A program made the translations under genes and the position numbers. A stretch of 64,000 bases of DNA, taken from Macrostomum hystrix (Eukaryota; Platyhelminthes; Macrostomidae). Position 1 is the stretch's first letter, and each line of letters starts with the position of its first letter. The notes beneath the pieces are model-generated. The model had not been told where the DNA came from and ran no database searches. It saw only the letters and a program-made list of their open reading frames with translations. Shown in pieces: positions 11,078 to 23,299 of this stretch. The stretch is taken from assembly GCA_950097015.1 (NCBI GenBank), contig CATNEN010000001.1, positions 7,683,001 through 7,747,000 of the forward strand, written 5' to 3'.

Positions 11078-14000
11078 ATGGAAACCGCCGATCCCGCATC
11101 CGATGTTTTGCGTCGCGAGAACGAAGATCTGAGAGATCAACTGGCTAAACTGAAAGCCGATAAAGAATTTGTTTGGGCGCTTTGGAAAAAACTGCAGGTG
11201 GCTACGCCTGATGTTAGCCAAGCTGTCAGCTTAGTAGCTCAGAGGTGAGTCTACTTGAGACTTATTTTCTTTGGGTCATTAATCCCCAAATCCCTGTTAT
11301 TTTCGACGGTATCAGAATCCCCAAATCCCAGTAATTTTCGATGGGATCAGAATCCCCAAATCCCAGTAATTTTCGATGGGATCAGAATCCCCAAATCCCT
11401 GTCATTTTCGACGGTATCAGAATCCCCAAATCCCAGTAATTTTCGATGGGATCAGAATCCTCAAATCCCTGTAATTTTAAATGGGATCAGAATCCGCAAA
11501 TCCCTGTAATTTTCGATGGGATCGGAATCCTCAAATCCCAGTCATTTTCAATGGGATCAAAATCCCTAAATCCCAGTCATATTCGATGGGATCAGAATCC
11601 TCAAATCACAGTCATTTTAAATTGGATCAGAATCCCCAAATCCCATTAATATTCGATAGGATCAAAAGCCCTAAATCCCAGTCATTTTCAATGGGATCAA
11701 AATCCCTAAATCCCAGTCATATTCGATGGGATCGGAATCCTCAAATCCCAGTCATTTTCAATGGGATCAAAATCCCTAAATCCCAGTCATATTCGATGGG
11801 ATCAGAATCCTCAAATCACAGTCATTTTAAATTGGATCAGAATCCCCAAATCCCATTAATATTCGATAGGATCAAAAGCCCTAAATCCCAGTCATTTTCA
11901 ATGGGATCAAAATCCCTAAATCCCAGTCATATTCGATGGGATCAGAATCCTCAAATCACATTCATATTCGATGGGATCAGAATCCTCAAATCCCAGTCAT
12001 TTTCGATGGGATCAGAATCCTCAAATCTCAGTCATTTTAAATGGGATCGGAATCCTCAAATCCCTAGTCATATTCGACGGTATCAGAATCCCCAAATCCC
12101 AGTCATATTGGGGGATTCAGAATCCCCAAATCCCAGTAATTTTCGACGGTATCAGAATCCCCAAATCCCAGTCATATTGGGAGATTCAGAATCCCAAATC
12201 CCAGTCATATTCGATGGGATCAGAATCCTAAAATCCCAGTCGAATGAAATTTCTGAACCTTTTCCACCTGTCAGAGAACGCGAAAGATCAGAAGCGAAGG
12301 ACCAGAAGGTGTTGCAGATTTTGCAAGCAAAGGACGCTCGCCTAGAAGAACTGGAGTCACAAAATGTGCGACTATCATCTGAGATGTCTGGCCTAATGAA
12401 GCAGTGAGTTGCATCTAGTTAATTTTAGGCAATTTTTATGTGTTCATGTTAAGTACTGAACGCAACCTCTACGGAAACGTAAAAACGGCCCAATTAGGGG
12501 CCACCACAGTAAAACACACTGGCAAAATAGTAAAAGAACGGTAATTGTCAGTAGTTTGTTAAAAAATGCTTTATTTCTTTTTACAGGAAAGCCGATCTCT
12601 TAGAGCGTGTAGAACGACTTGACGCGGAAATTGTCAACCTGCACGACAAGAATCGGCACTTGCAGGGTCAGGTGAGTATTGACCATCCGTGCAATATTGG
12701 GTGATCCGTTTTTAAGGAATAATTATTTTGGGAATCATTGCTTACACTCTGATGCTGAATAGCTAGATGACACGCTAGCCTGCTGGAGGATTGCTCGGAG
12801 GATAAAATAAGCATGAGATAAGATTTAGTCTATAGTCTCTAATAGGTACTGTAGTGGAATTGTAGGTGAATTAAATCAATATTGGTTTGATTATCTTAAG
12901 TGCTGATATTCGAACCCCCGACCTCTCTAAATAACTCATAATTGGAAATCAAAAACGTCTCCTCGCCCGCTATTCCAGTTGAAGAGCGTCGAACGCGGCG
13001 CCCAGAGTCATGACAGCGCCACTCGGGACAGCCTGGCACGCAGCGAAGCCGAGGCCAGCCGGCTCCGGGCTCAGGTCGGGGCGCTCCAGGCGGAAGCTGC
13101 CGAACTGCGCGATCAGGCGGCCAGCGCGCGCCTGACTGCGCGTCAGGCTCTCGACGAAGCCAGAGCTGCCCGAGCTGCTGCAGCAGTCGATAAAGAACGA
13201 CGCGACCAATTGGAGGGCCAGGCTGCTCTGCTGCAGCAGGTGCAATCGCTTCAAGAGGGAACTCAGGTGACTGAAACATTTCAAGCAACGAGCGCGCGAA
13301 GTCAGATTTCTGTCCTAAAAAGGGCCGTTTTTATGCTCTTACAGCGCAGGATAATAATAATCGCAGGAGGGCTGCGGTAATGGTACATCATTTGGCGACA
13401 CTAGACCCGCACCCAGCGAGGAGGCAATTCTGCCCATTTCAGTTACTCCTGACTCAGGAGTCCTGAGCACACACGAACTCATATACCGTACGCAGGCACC
13501 CACCGTACTCACTTAGGCCATAATAATCTGCCCATAATAAATTGTTAACCGCTCTAACACTCAACAGGCCATGCTAGAGACTCAATCGGACGAGCTCGCC
13601 TGCCTGCGCGCCGAGGTGCAACGCTGGCGCGACAGATGCGCCGAGCTAGAAGCTCGCCTGGACACGAAAAGCGATGCAAAGAGTGCCGCAGCCCCCGTGC
13701 CTGACTATCCGTACAAGGTGGCCCAATTGGAGGCTCAGATTTCTAGTCTGAAGTCGCGCCTTCGCGGTATCAACTCGACTCCAGTTCCGCAGGCCATGGT
13801 GGAGTTGCAGAGTCGGGTAAATGCGTCCACTAAGCGAGCCGCCGCGGCCGAGGCAGAGCTGCGGCTGCGGGACGCCGAGACGGCTCGCCTAAGCGCCGAG
13901 TTGCGCAAGAAAACCGCCCGGGTCAAAGCGCTCAAAGTGACCCTGCAGCAGGCTAGAGCAGATGGAGAGCAGCGACTCGAGGCTGAGCAGCTGCTGGGAG

Positions 14001-17000
14001 AGAAGTGAGTTTGTTGTGTTTAGTCTCAAATTTAGTGGCGTAAATAAAAAACCTGGTGTGTAGACTGTCGGCTAGTTCAAAGGAAAGTGTGAAAATCAAT
14101 TAAAATAGCTGATACTGTAGATTGTCGGCTTGTTCAAAGGAAAATGTGAAGGTCAATTAAATAGCTGATACTGTACATTGTCGGCTAGTTCAAAGGAAAA
14201 TGTGAAGGTCAATTAAATAGCTGATACTGTAGATTGTCGGCTTGATCAAAGGAAAGTGTGAAGGTCAATTAAAATAGCTGATACTGTAGATTGTCGGCTA
14301 GTTCAAAGGAAAGTGTGAAGGTCGATTAAATAGCTGATACTGTAGATTGTCGGCTAGTTCAAAGGAAAGTGTGTAAGTCAAATCAACTACCTAACAATCT
14401 AGATTAGAGGCTAGTTCATATGGGACATTGAGTGCGATTATAAAGTTCAAATTAGCTTTTTATATTTTTAGCCTTCAAGAACGTAGATTACACATCAAAT
14501 AAGCGCCAGCTCAGCAACTGTGCTGGTATCTGCAGTAAAAATGACCCCTGATTTCTTCTGGCCTTCAGCGCGCGCCTACAAAACGAGCTGGCTCTAGCTC
14601 AGGTGCAGCTAGTTGAGCACACGGCCACCTCGCAGCAGCTGCGCAAATCCTTAGAATTCGAACGTCGCGCCTGCGCCGAGCTTAGAGAGGCCGTCGAGTC
14701 GGCCGCCGCGTCGGCCACTGCTCGACCAGAGGAATTGAGAATTCTCAATGAGGAATTGGAGAGCGCCAGGCGCAAGGTGCTGCAGCTGCGCGATCTGATC
14801 GGGCGCCAGACTCGCGAGCTGGAGGCCCACTCTCGTGCCAGGCGCGAAGCTGACGATCGCGCCGACGCGGCGCGCGCTGAACTAGCGCGTAAAAATCAGG
14901 TATTGTATAGCTACTCACATTTGCAAATTAAGCCAAAGAATCAGGGCTAGGGGTGAGTGGCAGAGCGGTTAACGCGTTTGCCTCTCGCACCAAGGTCCCT
15001 GAGTTCGATTCCGCTGCGACGCCACATTCATTTGGGGCGCAACCGCTCAGAGAAGGCTTCGAGCTTGTCATGCAACCCCCGAGGCACTCAGGAGTTGCTC
15101 AAGGGTCAGCGGAACGGGTGGAATTGCCTCCCTGCTGGCTGCGGGTCTAGTGTCACCAAATGACGTGCCATTGCCTGCGGCCCTCCTGCAATTTATATTT
15201 TTATTTGGTTAAAGAACCTTTATATAAAAAACTTTTTTCCTTGCATTTCTACTCACAGTAGTGCAGTTCGCAACCCTTACTCGCATTTTGTCAGGTACTA
15301 ATCGAAATGAAGCGCTACCTGCGCCATCTGGGCCGGCGAGTCAGCGGTTTGAGAACAATGAGCAGTCTTGGCGGCGGCAGTGCCAGAGTTGCTCGGCCGA
15401 ATTTCCGATCCAGAGCACAGCCGCATGATTCCAATGGCGACGATGACTTCGGTTGGGAAGACCTGCCAACTGACGACGACTTCGTCGGAGTCGCATTCGA
15501 CCATGACCCGGATGCTGGCAGCGGCTTGGATGACGCAACAGCTGATTTGGAGAGGCGACAACCCGACAGCGGCTGCAGTCTCGGTAGGGCCATTGCGGCG
15601 AAAGCTTCTGCAGCCGATGAGCCAAGCCGGCCGATGTCTATGGCCAGACTTCAGGCTCGAGCTGGCGCCCTCCAGCAGCAGCTATTGCAGTGCCGCCGGT
15701 CCAGACAGAAGACCGTCGCCGAACGCGATCGTCTCTCGGCTGAACTTAATAGGCAGCGAAGTGAGCTGGCACAGTGCCAGGCCAGGTGCCGACGACTCAA
15801 GGAGGCTTGCGACAAAGCGGTGAGTTGATAATAATAATAATTGCAGGAGGGCTGCGGGCAGTGGCACATCATTTGGTGACACTAGACCCTCAGCCAGCGA
15901 GGAGGCAATTCTGACCATTTCGCTGATTCCTGAGCACACACGCACAGGTGTGTACATCTGCCCTAACTTTCTCATCGTCAGGCTGTGTAGGCACTCTGAA
16001 CTGTGCCTAGGCGGTTGGCCCTCAAGGGCGTAAATTGCGCGACAAGCCGCCAAATGAATGTGGCCTCCCCGCGGAGTCGAACTCAGGGACCTTAGTTATA
16101 GAATTATAATCTGGCTGAATTGATAGACTAAGAAAGAACCACCGCTCTAACCACTGGGTAACATCTCCTTAAGACCGTAAAGACTGTCTCTTACTGCGAA
16201 GACCCATTCTTCAAACACCCATTACATCAGCAGCAACAGCTGCAGCAGACGCAGTCGACTAAAGACCCCGGTTATCACTCTGAGGGCCCGACTGCCGACG
16301 ATAACTATCTAGGAGGCGAAGAGAATCGCGCGGGCTTGTCTTTGAGCAGTTCGGCAGCGGCAGCGGCAGCAGAAGCGGCCGCCTCTCTAGCCAGCTGTCG
16401 TCAGGCGAAGGCGCGTATTGAACGAGAACTTCGGTCGGCTCGAGACACAATTGAAGAATTGCGTAGGCGGGTCAGATCGGCGGAGGAGTCGGCGGCGGCT
16501 GATCGAACGGCGGCGGAGAGAGCCAAGTCGAAGGTCAACGCCTTGAAGGAGAACGTCAGGTGTGTGACGGAAAAAAGGGGAAAGTTGTCTGTTGTCTGTG
16601 GTCGGAATATAGATAGGATAGGAAAGATTGTAGGAATGGGGAAGACTCTAGGGATGGGGAAGACACTAGGGATGGGGAAGATTCTAGGGATGGGGAAGCG
16701 AGTGCGGATTGTCAACGAGCCCCCGCGAATGTCTGGCACCGCAGGCGCTCGCAGTCGCAGCTGGAGGCGTCGAGAACAGCCGCCACATCCGCTGGTGAAC
16801 AGCGTCGCCGCTTTGAACAGCTGTGGCAGGAGGCCCGCGCTGAGCTAGACCAGGCTCGAGCTCGGGCTCGCTCGCTTGCCGCCGATTCTGAACGACGTCG
16901 TCGATTAGCCGACGAAGCTTCGGCTCGTTCTACCGCCGCCGAGGCGGCTGCGCGCGACGAACTGTCAGCCTGTCAGGCCAAACTGGGCGTTGCCGATCGG

Positions 17001-17904
17001 TTGCTAGGCCAGATCGCCCGACTAGCCGAATCGAAAGCGGACACTGCGCGACTACTTTTAGGTGCCTACTGCGACCGACTGCAGGCGGCGCCTCCGATAC
17101 TGCCGTCGGTTTCGACGCAATCGACGACAACTGAGCACCAGATGAGAGCCAGGCAGCGAGCGGCCGGTATTTTGCATTTGACCGACTGCGAGCTCGACTC
17201 GCTACTCAATGCCAATCAGGCGACCGCTGAGCCCGCTAGTTCGGCTTGTCGAATCGGCCAGCTGCGTTTGGCTATGGGCAGCCGAGAGACTGACAAACAG
17301 TGGGCCAATCAGTGCCTGAGACTCGCGCAGGCTATCAGGGTTTGTTTTAAGATTTTGTTGATTTTGCTGTTTTAGTCTATGGTAAAAATGCGCAGTTTTA
17401 GTCTATGGTGAAAGCTACATCGCTTTAGTTTATGGTTAATGCTACATCGTTCTAGTCTATGGTGAAAGCTACGTCGTTTTAGAAGCTACATAGTTTTAGT
17501 CTATGCTTAAAGCTACGTCACGTCGTTATAGTCTATGGTTATAAAGCTACGTCGTTCTAGTCTATGGTGAAAGCTACGTCGTTTTAGAAGCTACATAGTT
17601 TTAGTCTATGGTTAAAGCTAGAATGTTTTAGCCTATGGTTAAAACTAGAATATTTTAGTCAATGATTAAAGCATTGACAGTTTTTGTCTTAGGTTACAGC
17701 TACACAGTTTTAGTCTATGGTTGAAACTACATAGCTTTAGTCTAATGAAAAGTTTGCACTGTCACTAGCTATAACTTGCTCTTACATTTGCAGAACTGCT
17801 CCTTATCTGGTAGTTGTTCGAACAGCGAAGCCGATCAACTATTGGACAAATTCTCCGAGAAATTCGACGAGTTCGTGAACGCAGTTCGTCTATTGGCTGT
17901 GTGA
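11078..17904 (+). CDS. CNTLN: Centlein, centrosomal coiled-coil linker protein
   Basis: Centlein links centrioles in vertebrates by bridging C-Nap1 and Cep68 (established knowledge). Ten exons join without a frame break: 11078-11244, 12275-12403, 12587-12671, 12979-13266, 13568-14004, 14569-14899, 15295-15819, 16231-16559, 16745-17339 and 17794-17904, encoding 998 residues. The N-terminus (ADKEFVWALWKKLQVATPD, then SLVAQR, AKDQKVLQILQAKDA) closely follows the vertebrate centlein signature. The body is Ala/Arg/Glu heptad coiled coil. A short acidic motif (FGWEDLPTDDD) resembles the vertebrate GWEDVSESS block, and the C-terminus (AAGILHLTDCELDSLL, later WANQCLRLAQAI) matches the terminal domain. 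Introns hold minisatellites and SINEs. A poly(A) signal follows at 18045. Vertebrate centlein is longer (about 1,400 residues). Confidence 0.9.
11262..12240. repeat. 35-bp minisatellite in centlein intron 1
   Basis: About 28 copies of a 35-bp unit with core GGGATCAGAATCCCCAAATC plus a TTTTCGAT segment. Copies diverge, and a roughly 210-bp higher-order block repeats near 11560-11950. It occupies almost all of the intron between 11244 and 12275. Confidence 0.95.
13348..13525 (-). mobile_element. SINE family B, 3' fragment in centlein intron 4
   Basis: Antisense copy of the 3' half of family B: ATAATAATAAT tail, GCAGGAGGGCTGCGG, ATCATTTGGCGACACTAGAC, GAGGAGGCAATTCTGCCC, GAGCACACACG. The tRNA head is missing. 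Confidence 0.75.
14055..14405. repeat. About 57-bp minisatellite in centlein intron 5
   Basis: About six copies of a unit containing AGCTGATACTGTAGATTGTC and GGCTAGTTCAAAGGAAAGTG. Only the end copies diverge. It lies between exons ending at 14004 and starting at 14569. Confidence 0.92.
14949..15209 (+). mobile_element. SINE family B in centlein intron 6
   Basis: tRNA(Leu/Ser)-like head with box A GTGGCAGAGCGGTTAACGCG and box B GAGTTCGATTCC. The body includes CCACATTCATTTGGGGCGCA, CTGGCTGCGGGTCTAGTGTC and CCCTCCTGCAATT, and ends in a T/A-rich tail. An internal deletion removes the middle of the consensus. Confidence 0.85.
15826..16168 (-). mobile_element. SINE family B, full length, in centlein intron 7
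   Basis: Antisense copy from the ATT-type tail (15826) to the tRNA-like head (complement of box A, CCGCTCTAACCACTGGGTA, near 16143; box B complement near 16076). It carries the complete body with the TGCCCTAACTTTCTCATCGTC and CTCAAGGGCGTAAATTGCGC segments. Confidence 0.85.
16617..16698. repeat. Short 18-bp tandem repeat in centlein intron 8
   Basis: Four to five copies of a unit resembling ATGGGGAAGACTCTAGGG fill much of the short intron between 16559 and 16745. A young or small example of the minisatellite filling seen in larger introns. Confidence 0.85.
17370..17750. repeat. Degenerate minisatellite in centlein intron 9
   Basis: Roughly 13 imperfect copies of a 25-30 bp unit (TAGTCTATGGT, AAAGCTACGTCGTTTT). 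Units are more diverged than in the other arrays, suggesting an older repeat. Confidence 0.88.
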
Positions 17905-18044
17905 GCGCTTCAAGCGACTGTAGTACCAAATTTATAGAAAGCACTGATTAACTTACTCGAATCGTATTGCTAACCAGAATCTCAGTTTTGCTTTTGAAAA
18001 AAAACTCAGCTCTTTGTTATCGAAAATGTATTAATAATGTTCTC

Positions 18045-18050
18045 AATAAA
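18045..18050 (+). promoter_or_regulatory. Polyadenylation signal of centlein gene
   Basis: AATAAA 140 bp after the centlein stop codon, followed by the GT-rich stretch AGTGCTCAACGCTAATG. Spacing fits a 3' end near 18065. Confidence 0.6.
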
Positions 18051-18539
18051 AGTGCTCAACGCTAATGTAAAAGCTTATTCTATTTTGAGTTAGTCATTTT
18101 TATCTTGTTAATCCGTCTTTTTTCAATGCCTCAATCTAGGATATCAAATTTTTCCCAGATCCTCAGGCTAGGATCTGTCATTTTGTTAACCTAAAAAATG
18201 AACAAAAGAGATTTCATAAAAGCTTGTAAATAACCATATCTAATTTTAATTTTAGTCACGTGCTGCGCACTTACACGAGAGCTGTGAAACATTCCTGTCA
18301 AAAGTACATTTCTCTTTGATAATAAATAAACTGTGTAGGCTTTTTTCAATTAGATTTCTATGAAATTTCTCCAGTAAATAAAAACTTAGATCACTTTTTT
18401 ACTTTTTGGTGGTTTGCTTCATTGGTCGCATTGTCTAAGGCCGAGATAGAAATTGTAAACAATGACCGGTTATTGTCCGAATGCTATTGCTATGAAGTCA
18501 TAGACCATAGACATGAACAGCATCCAGCATGATAACATA

Positions 18540-18640
18540 ATAATTATGATTTGGGCATTGTGGCAGTCGACCCGCAGCCAGTTCATCTGGTGTGTACATC
18601 TGCCCTTGACACACTCATCGTCAGGATGTGTCCACTCTCC
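18540..18640 (-). mobile_element. SINE family B fragment
   Basis: Antisense fragment with TGTGTACATCTGCCCTTGAC and ACTCATCGTCAGGATGTGTC, both part of the family B body. Head and tail are lost. Confidence 0.55.
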
Positions 18641-18671
18641 ATCCACTGTCATTTGCTGTTCGTGTTTTTGA

Positions 18672-18895
18672 GGGGGTTGTAGCCTAATTGTTAGCCTAAT
18701 TGTTACAACTTGAAGGTAGGGGGTTCGAATCCCGACGCCACTTAGATCATTTGTGTCCTCTAGCGAGACACCTAATTCCAAATTTGTTCAGTTCACCCAG
18801 CTGCTTAGATTGGCACCAGCATCCATTTGGGTGTCCATGGACTGAACAGCCGCACGCAGCCTTCAGATGTGCCGCGCAATAGCTGGGGCTGAAAA
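18672..18895 (+). mobile_element. SINE family A with internal duplication
   Basis: Box A region TAGCCTAATTGTTAGCC is duplicated. Box B GGTTCGAATCC and the body (GTTCACCCAGCTG, ACTGAACAGCCGCACGCAGC) are present. The tail is reduced to a short A/T run. Confidence 0.8.
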
Positions 18896-19363
18896 AAAAT
18901 AACAATTATTGCGAAGAAACAAAAACAAGAACTTAACATATTTTCGCAAATAAAATCACAGTTAAAAATATATAGTTTCTAGAATATATTTATAATTTAT
19001 GGTTTGATACTGATAAGATCCTACAGTCAGGATTAACGAAATCTTGATTGTAACACTTTTTGCGTCAAAACAATATAAATAATCAATAAATAAACCTCGG
19101 ATAACAATATTATTCTTTATGTGTGCCTAAACTTTGGAATACCAGAGACTTGCTGCTAGGTTAAAAAATTATTCACTTTTGCTTTTTTAACAAACAAAAG
19201 TTTCGTCTTCACATCATAAACTTGACTAATCAGTTTGCGTTGTAAAATTTAACATTTTGTCACAAAAATGTCTTCCAAAATCTTTGACAGATGGTTAAAG
19301 TTATAGGAATAGCCAAATACTAGTTTAATAAAAATCGATAAACAGTCAAATTAAAAAAAGCTG
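18896..19363. other. AT-rich convergent intergenic space
   Basis: About 470 bp between centlein (+) and the ADP-ribosylarginine hydrolase gene (-), presumably with the 3' untranslated region of the latter. Nothing else recognised. Confidence 0.6.
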
Positions 19364-22300
19364 TCACACTTGCTGCGACACCAAAAACAGCTGCTGTCCC
19401 AGGGCGACTAACTCGGTGTGAAACTCGAGAGCCTGCAACGGAAACAGGAGAGAATTAGCGCTAAAGAATAGAATGGATTGCTAGTCTAGCCTCCAATGGG
19501 TGAAGGAATAGAATGGATTGCTAGTCTAGCCTCCAATGGGTGAAGGAATAGAATGGATTGCTAGACTAGCCTCCAATGGGTGAAGGAACAGAATGGATTG
19601 CTAGTCTAGCCTCCAATGGATGAAGGAATAGAATGGATTGCTAGTCTAGCCTCCAATGGATGAAGGAACAGAATGGATTGCTAGTCTAGCCTCCAATGGG
19701 TGAAGGAATAGAATGGATTGCTAGTCTAGCCTCCAATGGATGAAGGAATAGAATGGATTGCTAGTCTAGCCTCCAATGGATGAAGGAATAGAATGGATTG
19801 CTAGTCTAGCCTCCAATGGGTGAAGGAATACAATGGATTGCTAGTCTAGCCTCCAATGGATGAAGGAACAGAATGGATTGCTAGTCTAGCCTCCAATGGA
19901 TGAAGGAATAGAATGGATTGCTAGTCTAGCCTCCAATGGATGAAGGAATACAATGGATTGCTAGTCTAGCCTCCAATGGGTGAAGGAATAGAATGGATTG
20001 CTAGTCTAGCCTCCAATGGATGAAGGAATAGAATGGATTGCTAGTCTAGCCTCCAATGGATGAAGGAATAGAATGGATTGCTAGTCTAGCCTCCAATGGG
20101 TGAAGGAATAGAATGGATTGCTAGTCTAGCCTCCAATGGATGAAGGAACAGAATGGATTGCTAGTCTAGCCTCCAATGGATGAAGGAACAGAATGGATTG
20201 CTAGTCTAGCCTCCAATGGATGAAGGAACAGAATGGATTGCTAGTCTAGCCTCCAACGGATGAAGGAATAGAATGGATTGCTAGTCTAGCCTCCAATGGA
20301 TGAAGGAATAGAATGGATTGCTAGTCTAGCCTCCAATGGATGAAGGAACAGAATGGATTGCTAGTCTAGCCTCCAACGGATGAAGGAATAGAATGGATTG
20401 CTAGTCTAGCCTCCAATGGATGAAGGAATAGAATGGATTGCTAGTCTAGCCTCCAATGGGTGAAGGAATAGAATGGATTGCTAGTCTAGCCTCCAACGGA
20501 TGAAGGAATAGAATGGATTGCTAGTCTAGCCTCCAATGGGTGAAGGAATAGAATGGATTGCTAGTCTAGCCTCCAATGGATGAAGGAACAGAATGGATTG
20601 CTAGTCTAGCCTCCAACGGATGAAGGAATAGAATGGATTGCTAGTCTAGCCTCCAATGGATGAAGGAATAGAATGGATTGCTAGTCTAGCCTCCAATGGA
20701 TGAAGGAATAGAATGGATTGCTAGTCTAGCCTCCAATGGATGAAGGAATAGAATGGATTGCTAGTCTAGCCTCCAATGGGTGAAGGAATAGAATGGATTG
20801 CTAGTCTAGCCTCCAACGGATGAAGGAATAGAATGGATTGCTAGTCTAGCCTCCAATGGGTGAAGGAATAGAATGGATTGCTAGTCTAGCCTCCAACGGA
20901 TGAAGGAATAGAATGGATTGCTAGTCTAGCCTCCAATGGGTGAAGGAATATAATGGATTGCTAGTCTAGCCTCCAACGGATGAAGGAATAGAATGGATGA
21001 ATTAGAAGGAGTCACGCAAATCTAACCTGATGATGGCCTTCTGGCACGCCGTCCAGCCCTCCGTTGAGCAGTCCGTAAATGCAGCAGGCGATGGCCCCAG
21101 TCGAGTCATTGTCACCGCCGTGAAGTACCGCAGATTCGCACAGCCTCAGCCAAGTTGAAGAGCCGTCAGATGCATCGTCAGGTTTGGCATCTTGGCTGCC
21201 GCTGAAGGCGTACAACAATCCATCGTAGGCGATCATCGGCGCGTCGTGCCCGGAGGCGCCGCCCCAGCCGCTGAAGGACACGGACTTGTAGAATGCGTCT
21301 CTCTCGGCCGGTCCGTAGGGTGATTTGAATTTCGCGGGTCCACGACCGTCAAGGAGGCCGCGAACCTTCAAATAGTCGGCCCAGGCGGTGGAGAAGTAAG
21401 GCCAGTGGCGCTTGTTCTCGGCAACGTCGCGGCCTTCAAATAGCAAGTTAGGTGTAACTTAAGAGTATAACTTGTAAACCCTATGAAGGGCTAAAATGCA
21501 ATGTCTGGGACGCACCGGTCTCCTCAATGTACTTCCAAGCGGCTGGCAGGGCGGTGTGAATCAGCTCGAAGCCCCAACGTTCCAACGGCTGGCCTTGGAG
21601 AGCCAGTGCGGCGAAGTAAGCGGAGGCCAAGCTGCCCAGGTAGCCAGTCGGATGGTTGTGCGTCATTCGGCCGGCTTCAACCGCAGCGGCTACTAGACGG
21701 GGCAGCTGGTGTGGCTGCCAGAACACCATGCCGATGCACATTGAGCGCATCGCGCCGCCGCAGCCACCTCCTCTGGGAATGGCGAAACATGTTACTTTAT
21801 TGTGCCACTCTGATTAAAAATTACCGATTTAAATTGCTACAAAAATACATAATATAAAACTAAAACACAAAAATTGCGGGAAAATGCTAGAACCACCATC
21901 CCGCGTCCCGACTTCCGACAGAGCCGAGAAACGGGGTCGTTTCACAAACCCTAATTTTCACAACGTCGCAAGACACACACTTTCATAAGCCCTAAATTCA
22001 TTAAGCCCTAAATTTCACAACGTCGAAAACAAAAGTTGCTTCCGACTTCACAAGCCCTAAATTTCACAAGCCCTAAATTTCACAAGCCATAATTTTCACA
22101 AGACCTAATTTTCATTTTCATGCACATTCTGTGCATGGCTTTTCGACGTTGTGAAAATTCGGTCTTGTGAAAATTATGGCTTGTCAAATTTAGGGCTTAT
22201 GAAATTTAGAGCTTATGAAAATCTGTGCATGCCTTTTAGGCGTTGTGAAATTTAGGGCTTGTGAAATTTAGGTGTTGTGAAATTTAGGGTTTGTGAAATT

Positions 22301-23232
22301 TAGGGCTTATGAAAGGATCTGGTTTAGACGTTGTGAAAATTAGGGCTTGTGAAAGCGACTCCGAGAAACGAGCTAAAAACGCAGCACGTGCTCGGCACGT
22401 GATAGTGACCCACAAGGCTAAAAATAGAATAGTAGACCTGCTGGCGATGACAAAGTTCAGTCACGCAGCAGACGCGTGCCACTTGATAGTGACCCACAGG
22501 GCTAAAAATAGAATAGTAGACCTGCTGGCGATGGTAAAGCCCAGTCACGCAGCACGTGCGTGATCTGAAGTGACACAAATCTTTAAAAACATTATCCTAA
22601 TCTTAATTATCTTAAAAGACAATTAATTCATGAGCTCACCGATCATTGAACGCGATTTTGTACCCACCAGTCTCTTCCAGCTCGCTACAGCTGAATCTGG
22701 TGCAGTCGCCTGTCAATATTTGTTTTATGTTTTAAAAAATTATATAGTAACCTCGGAATAGCTATTATTAAATTAGTAGTCAGATAAATTTTATACCAGG
22801 AGCACGTCCAGCCATCTGCAGCATGCAGGCGCTATACTCCTTGGCCAGACGCAGAAACAGCTGCTCAGGATCCGATTCAGCAGCCTTGGCAACCAGAGCT
22901 GGAATTATGTCAAAACTATTTAGAAGTAATTATTACTTATATTCTTTTAGGACGCTCGATTAGCAATATATTGTATTATTTCACCCATTGGAGTACAGCT
23001 CACCCTTAGCTGTAGCAATATGCATGACAGTGTCGTCGCTGACTCTAAACTTGGGCAAAGCGACTTTTAAACTCGGCAGGCCGCCCATACGCAGCACAGC
23101 CGCGTGCAGCTGCACGCCATCGTAGCAGAATTCCCATTCTCCGTTCTTGTAGCCCATGGCGTCGCCGCAGGCGCTGAGCAGCATGGCCGCTGAGAAGGCC
23201 TGAGCTGTACGCCGAGACCCAATACTCGCCAT
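19364..23232 (-). CDS. ADPRH: ADP-ribosylarginine hydrolase (ADPRH family)
   Basis: Removes ADP-ribose from arginine residues, a Mg-dependent reaction. Six exons in consistent phase: 23232-23004, 22898-22797, 22709-22640, 21772-21516, 21433-21027 and 19432-19364, giving 377 residues against about 357 in vertebrate ADPRH1. Visible hallmarks are GDAMGY, the metal-binding [54 protein letters not shown] and the second metal site [13 protein letters not shown], in family order. All metal ligands appear kept, so the enzyme should be active. The start is the first ATG after an upstream acceptor-like TTTAAG; an in-frame extension exists before it. Intron 3 holds a palindromic MITE and intron 5 a 1.5 kb minisatellite. 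Confidence 0.93.
19466..20999. repeat. 40-bp minisatellite in ADPRH intron 5
   Basis: About 38 copies of a 40-bp unit containing GAATGGATTGCTAGTCTAGC and CTCCAATGGGTGAAG. Variation is confined to a few positions (ATA/ACA, GGG/GGA, AAT/AAC). Variants are interspersed in blocks, as produced by unequal exchange or gene conversion. It fills the intron before the last 23-codon exon. Confidence 0.97.
21934..22360. mobile_element. Palindromic MITE with long inverted arms, MULE-like
   Basis: A 427-bp inverted repeat with arms of about 200 bp. The centre is a short hairpin, CATGCAC-ATTCT-GTGCATG, near 22118-22137. The ends are related (TCGTTTCACAAACCCTAATT and the complement of AATTAGGGCTTGTGAAAGCGA). 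Perfect 10-bp direct repeats, CCGAGAAACG, flank it at 21924-21933 and 22361-22370 and look like a target-site duplication. Arms are built of short TTTCACAA-type subrepeats. No ORF. Target duplications of 9-10 bp suggest the Mutator superfamily (inference). Lies in ADPRH intron 3. Confidence 0.75.
22372..22562. repeat. Two-copy direct repeat, about 95 bp
   Basis: Two adjacent copies of a unit containing GATAGTGACCCACAAGGCTA and AATAGAATAGTAGACCTGCT, next to the palindromic MITE inside ADPRH intron 3. The copies differ at several positions. Confidence 0.85.
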
Positions 23233-23299
23233 CGGCTGGCGAGGCGAAGCGTCGGTCGTTGAGTCGGCCTTAAAGATGTCACGAGATTTTCTTGGTATT

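Noticed and set aside
11481-12407. 308-codon open frame
   Set aside because: Mostly 35-bp repeat. Only its last part (12275-12403) is a real centlein exon.
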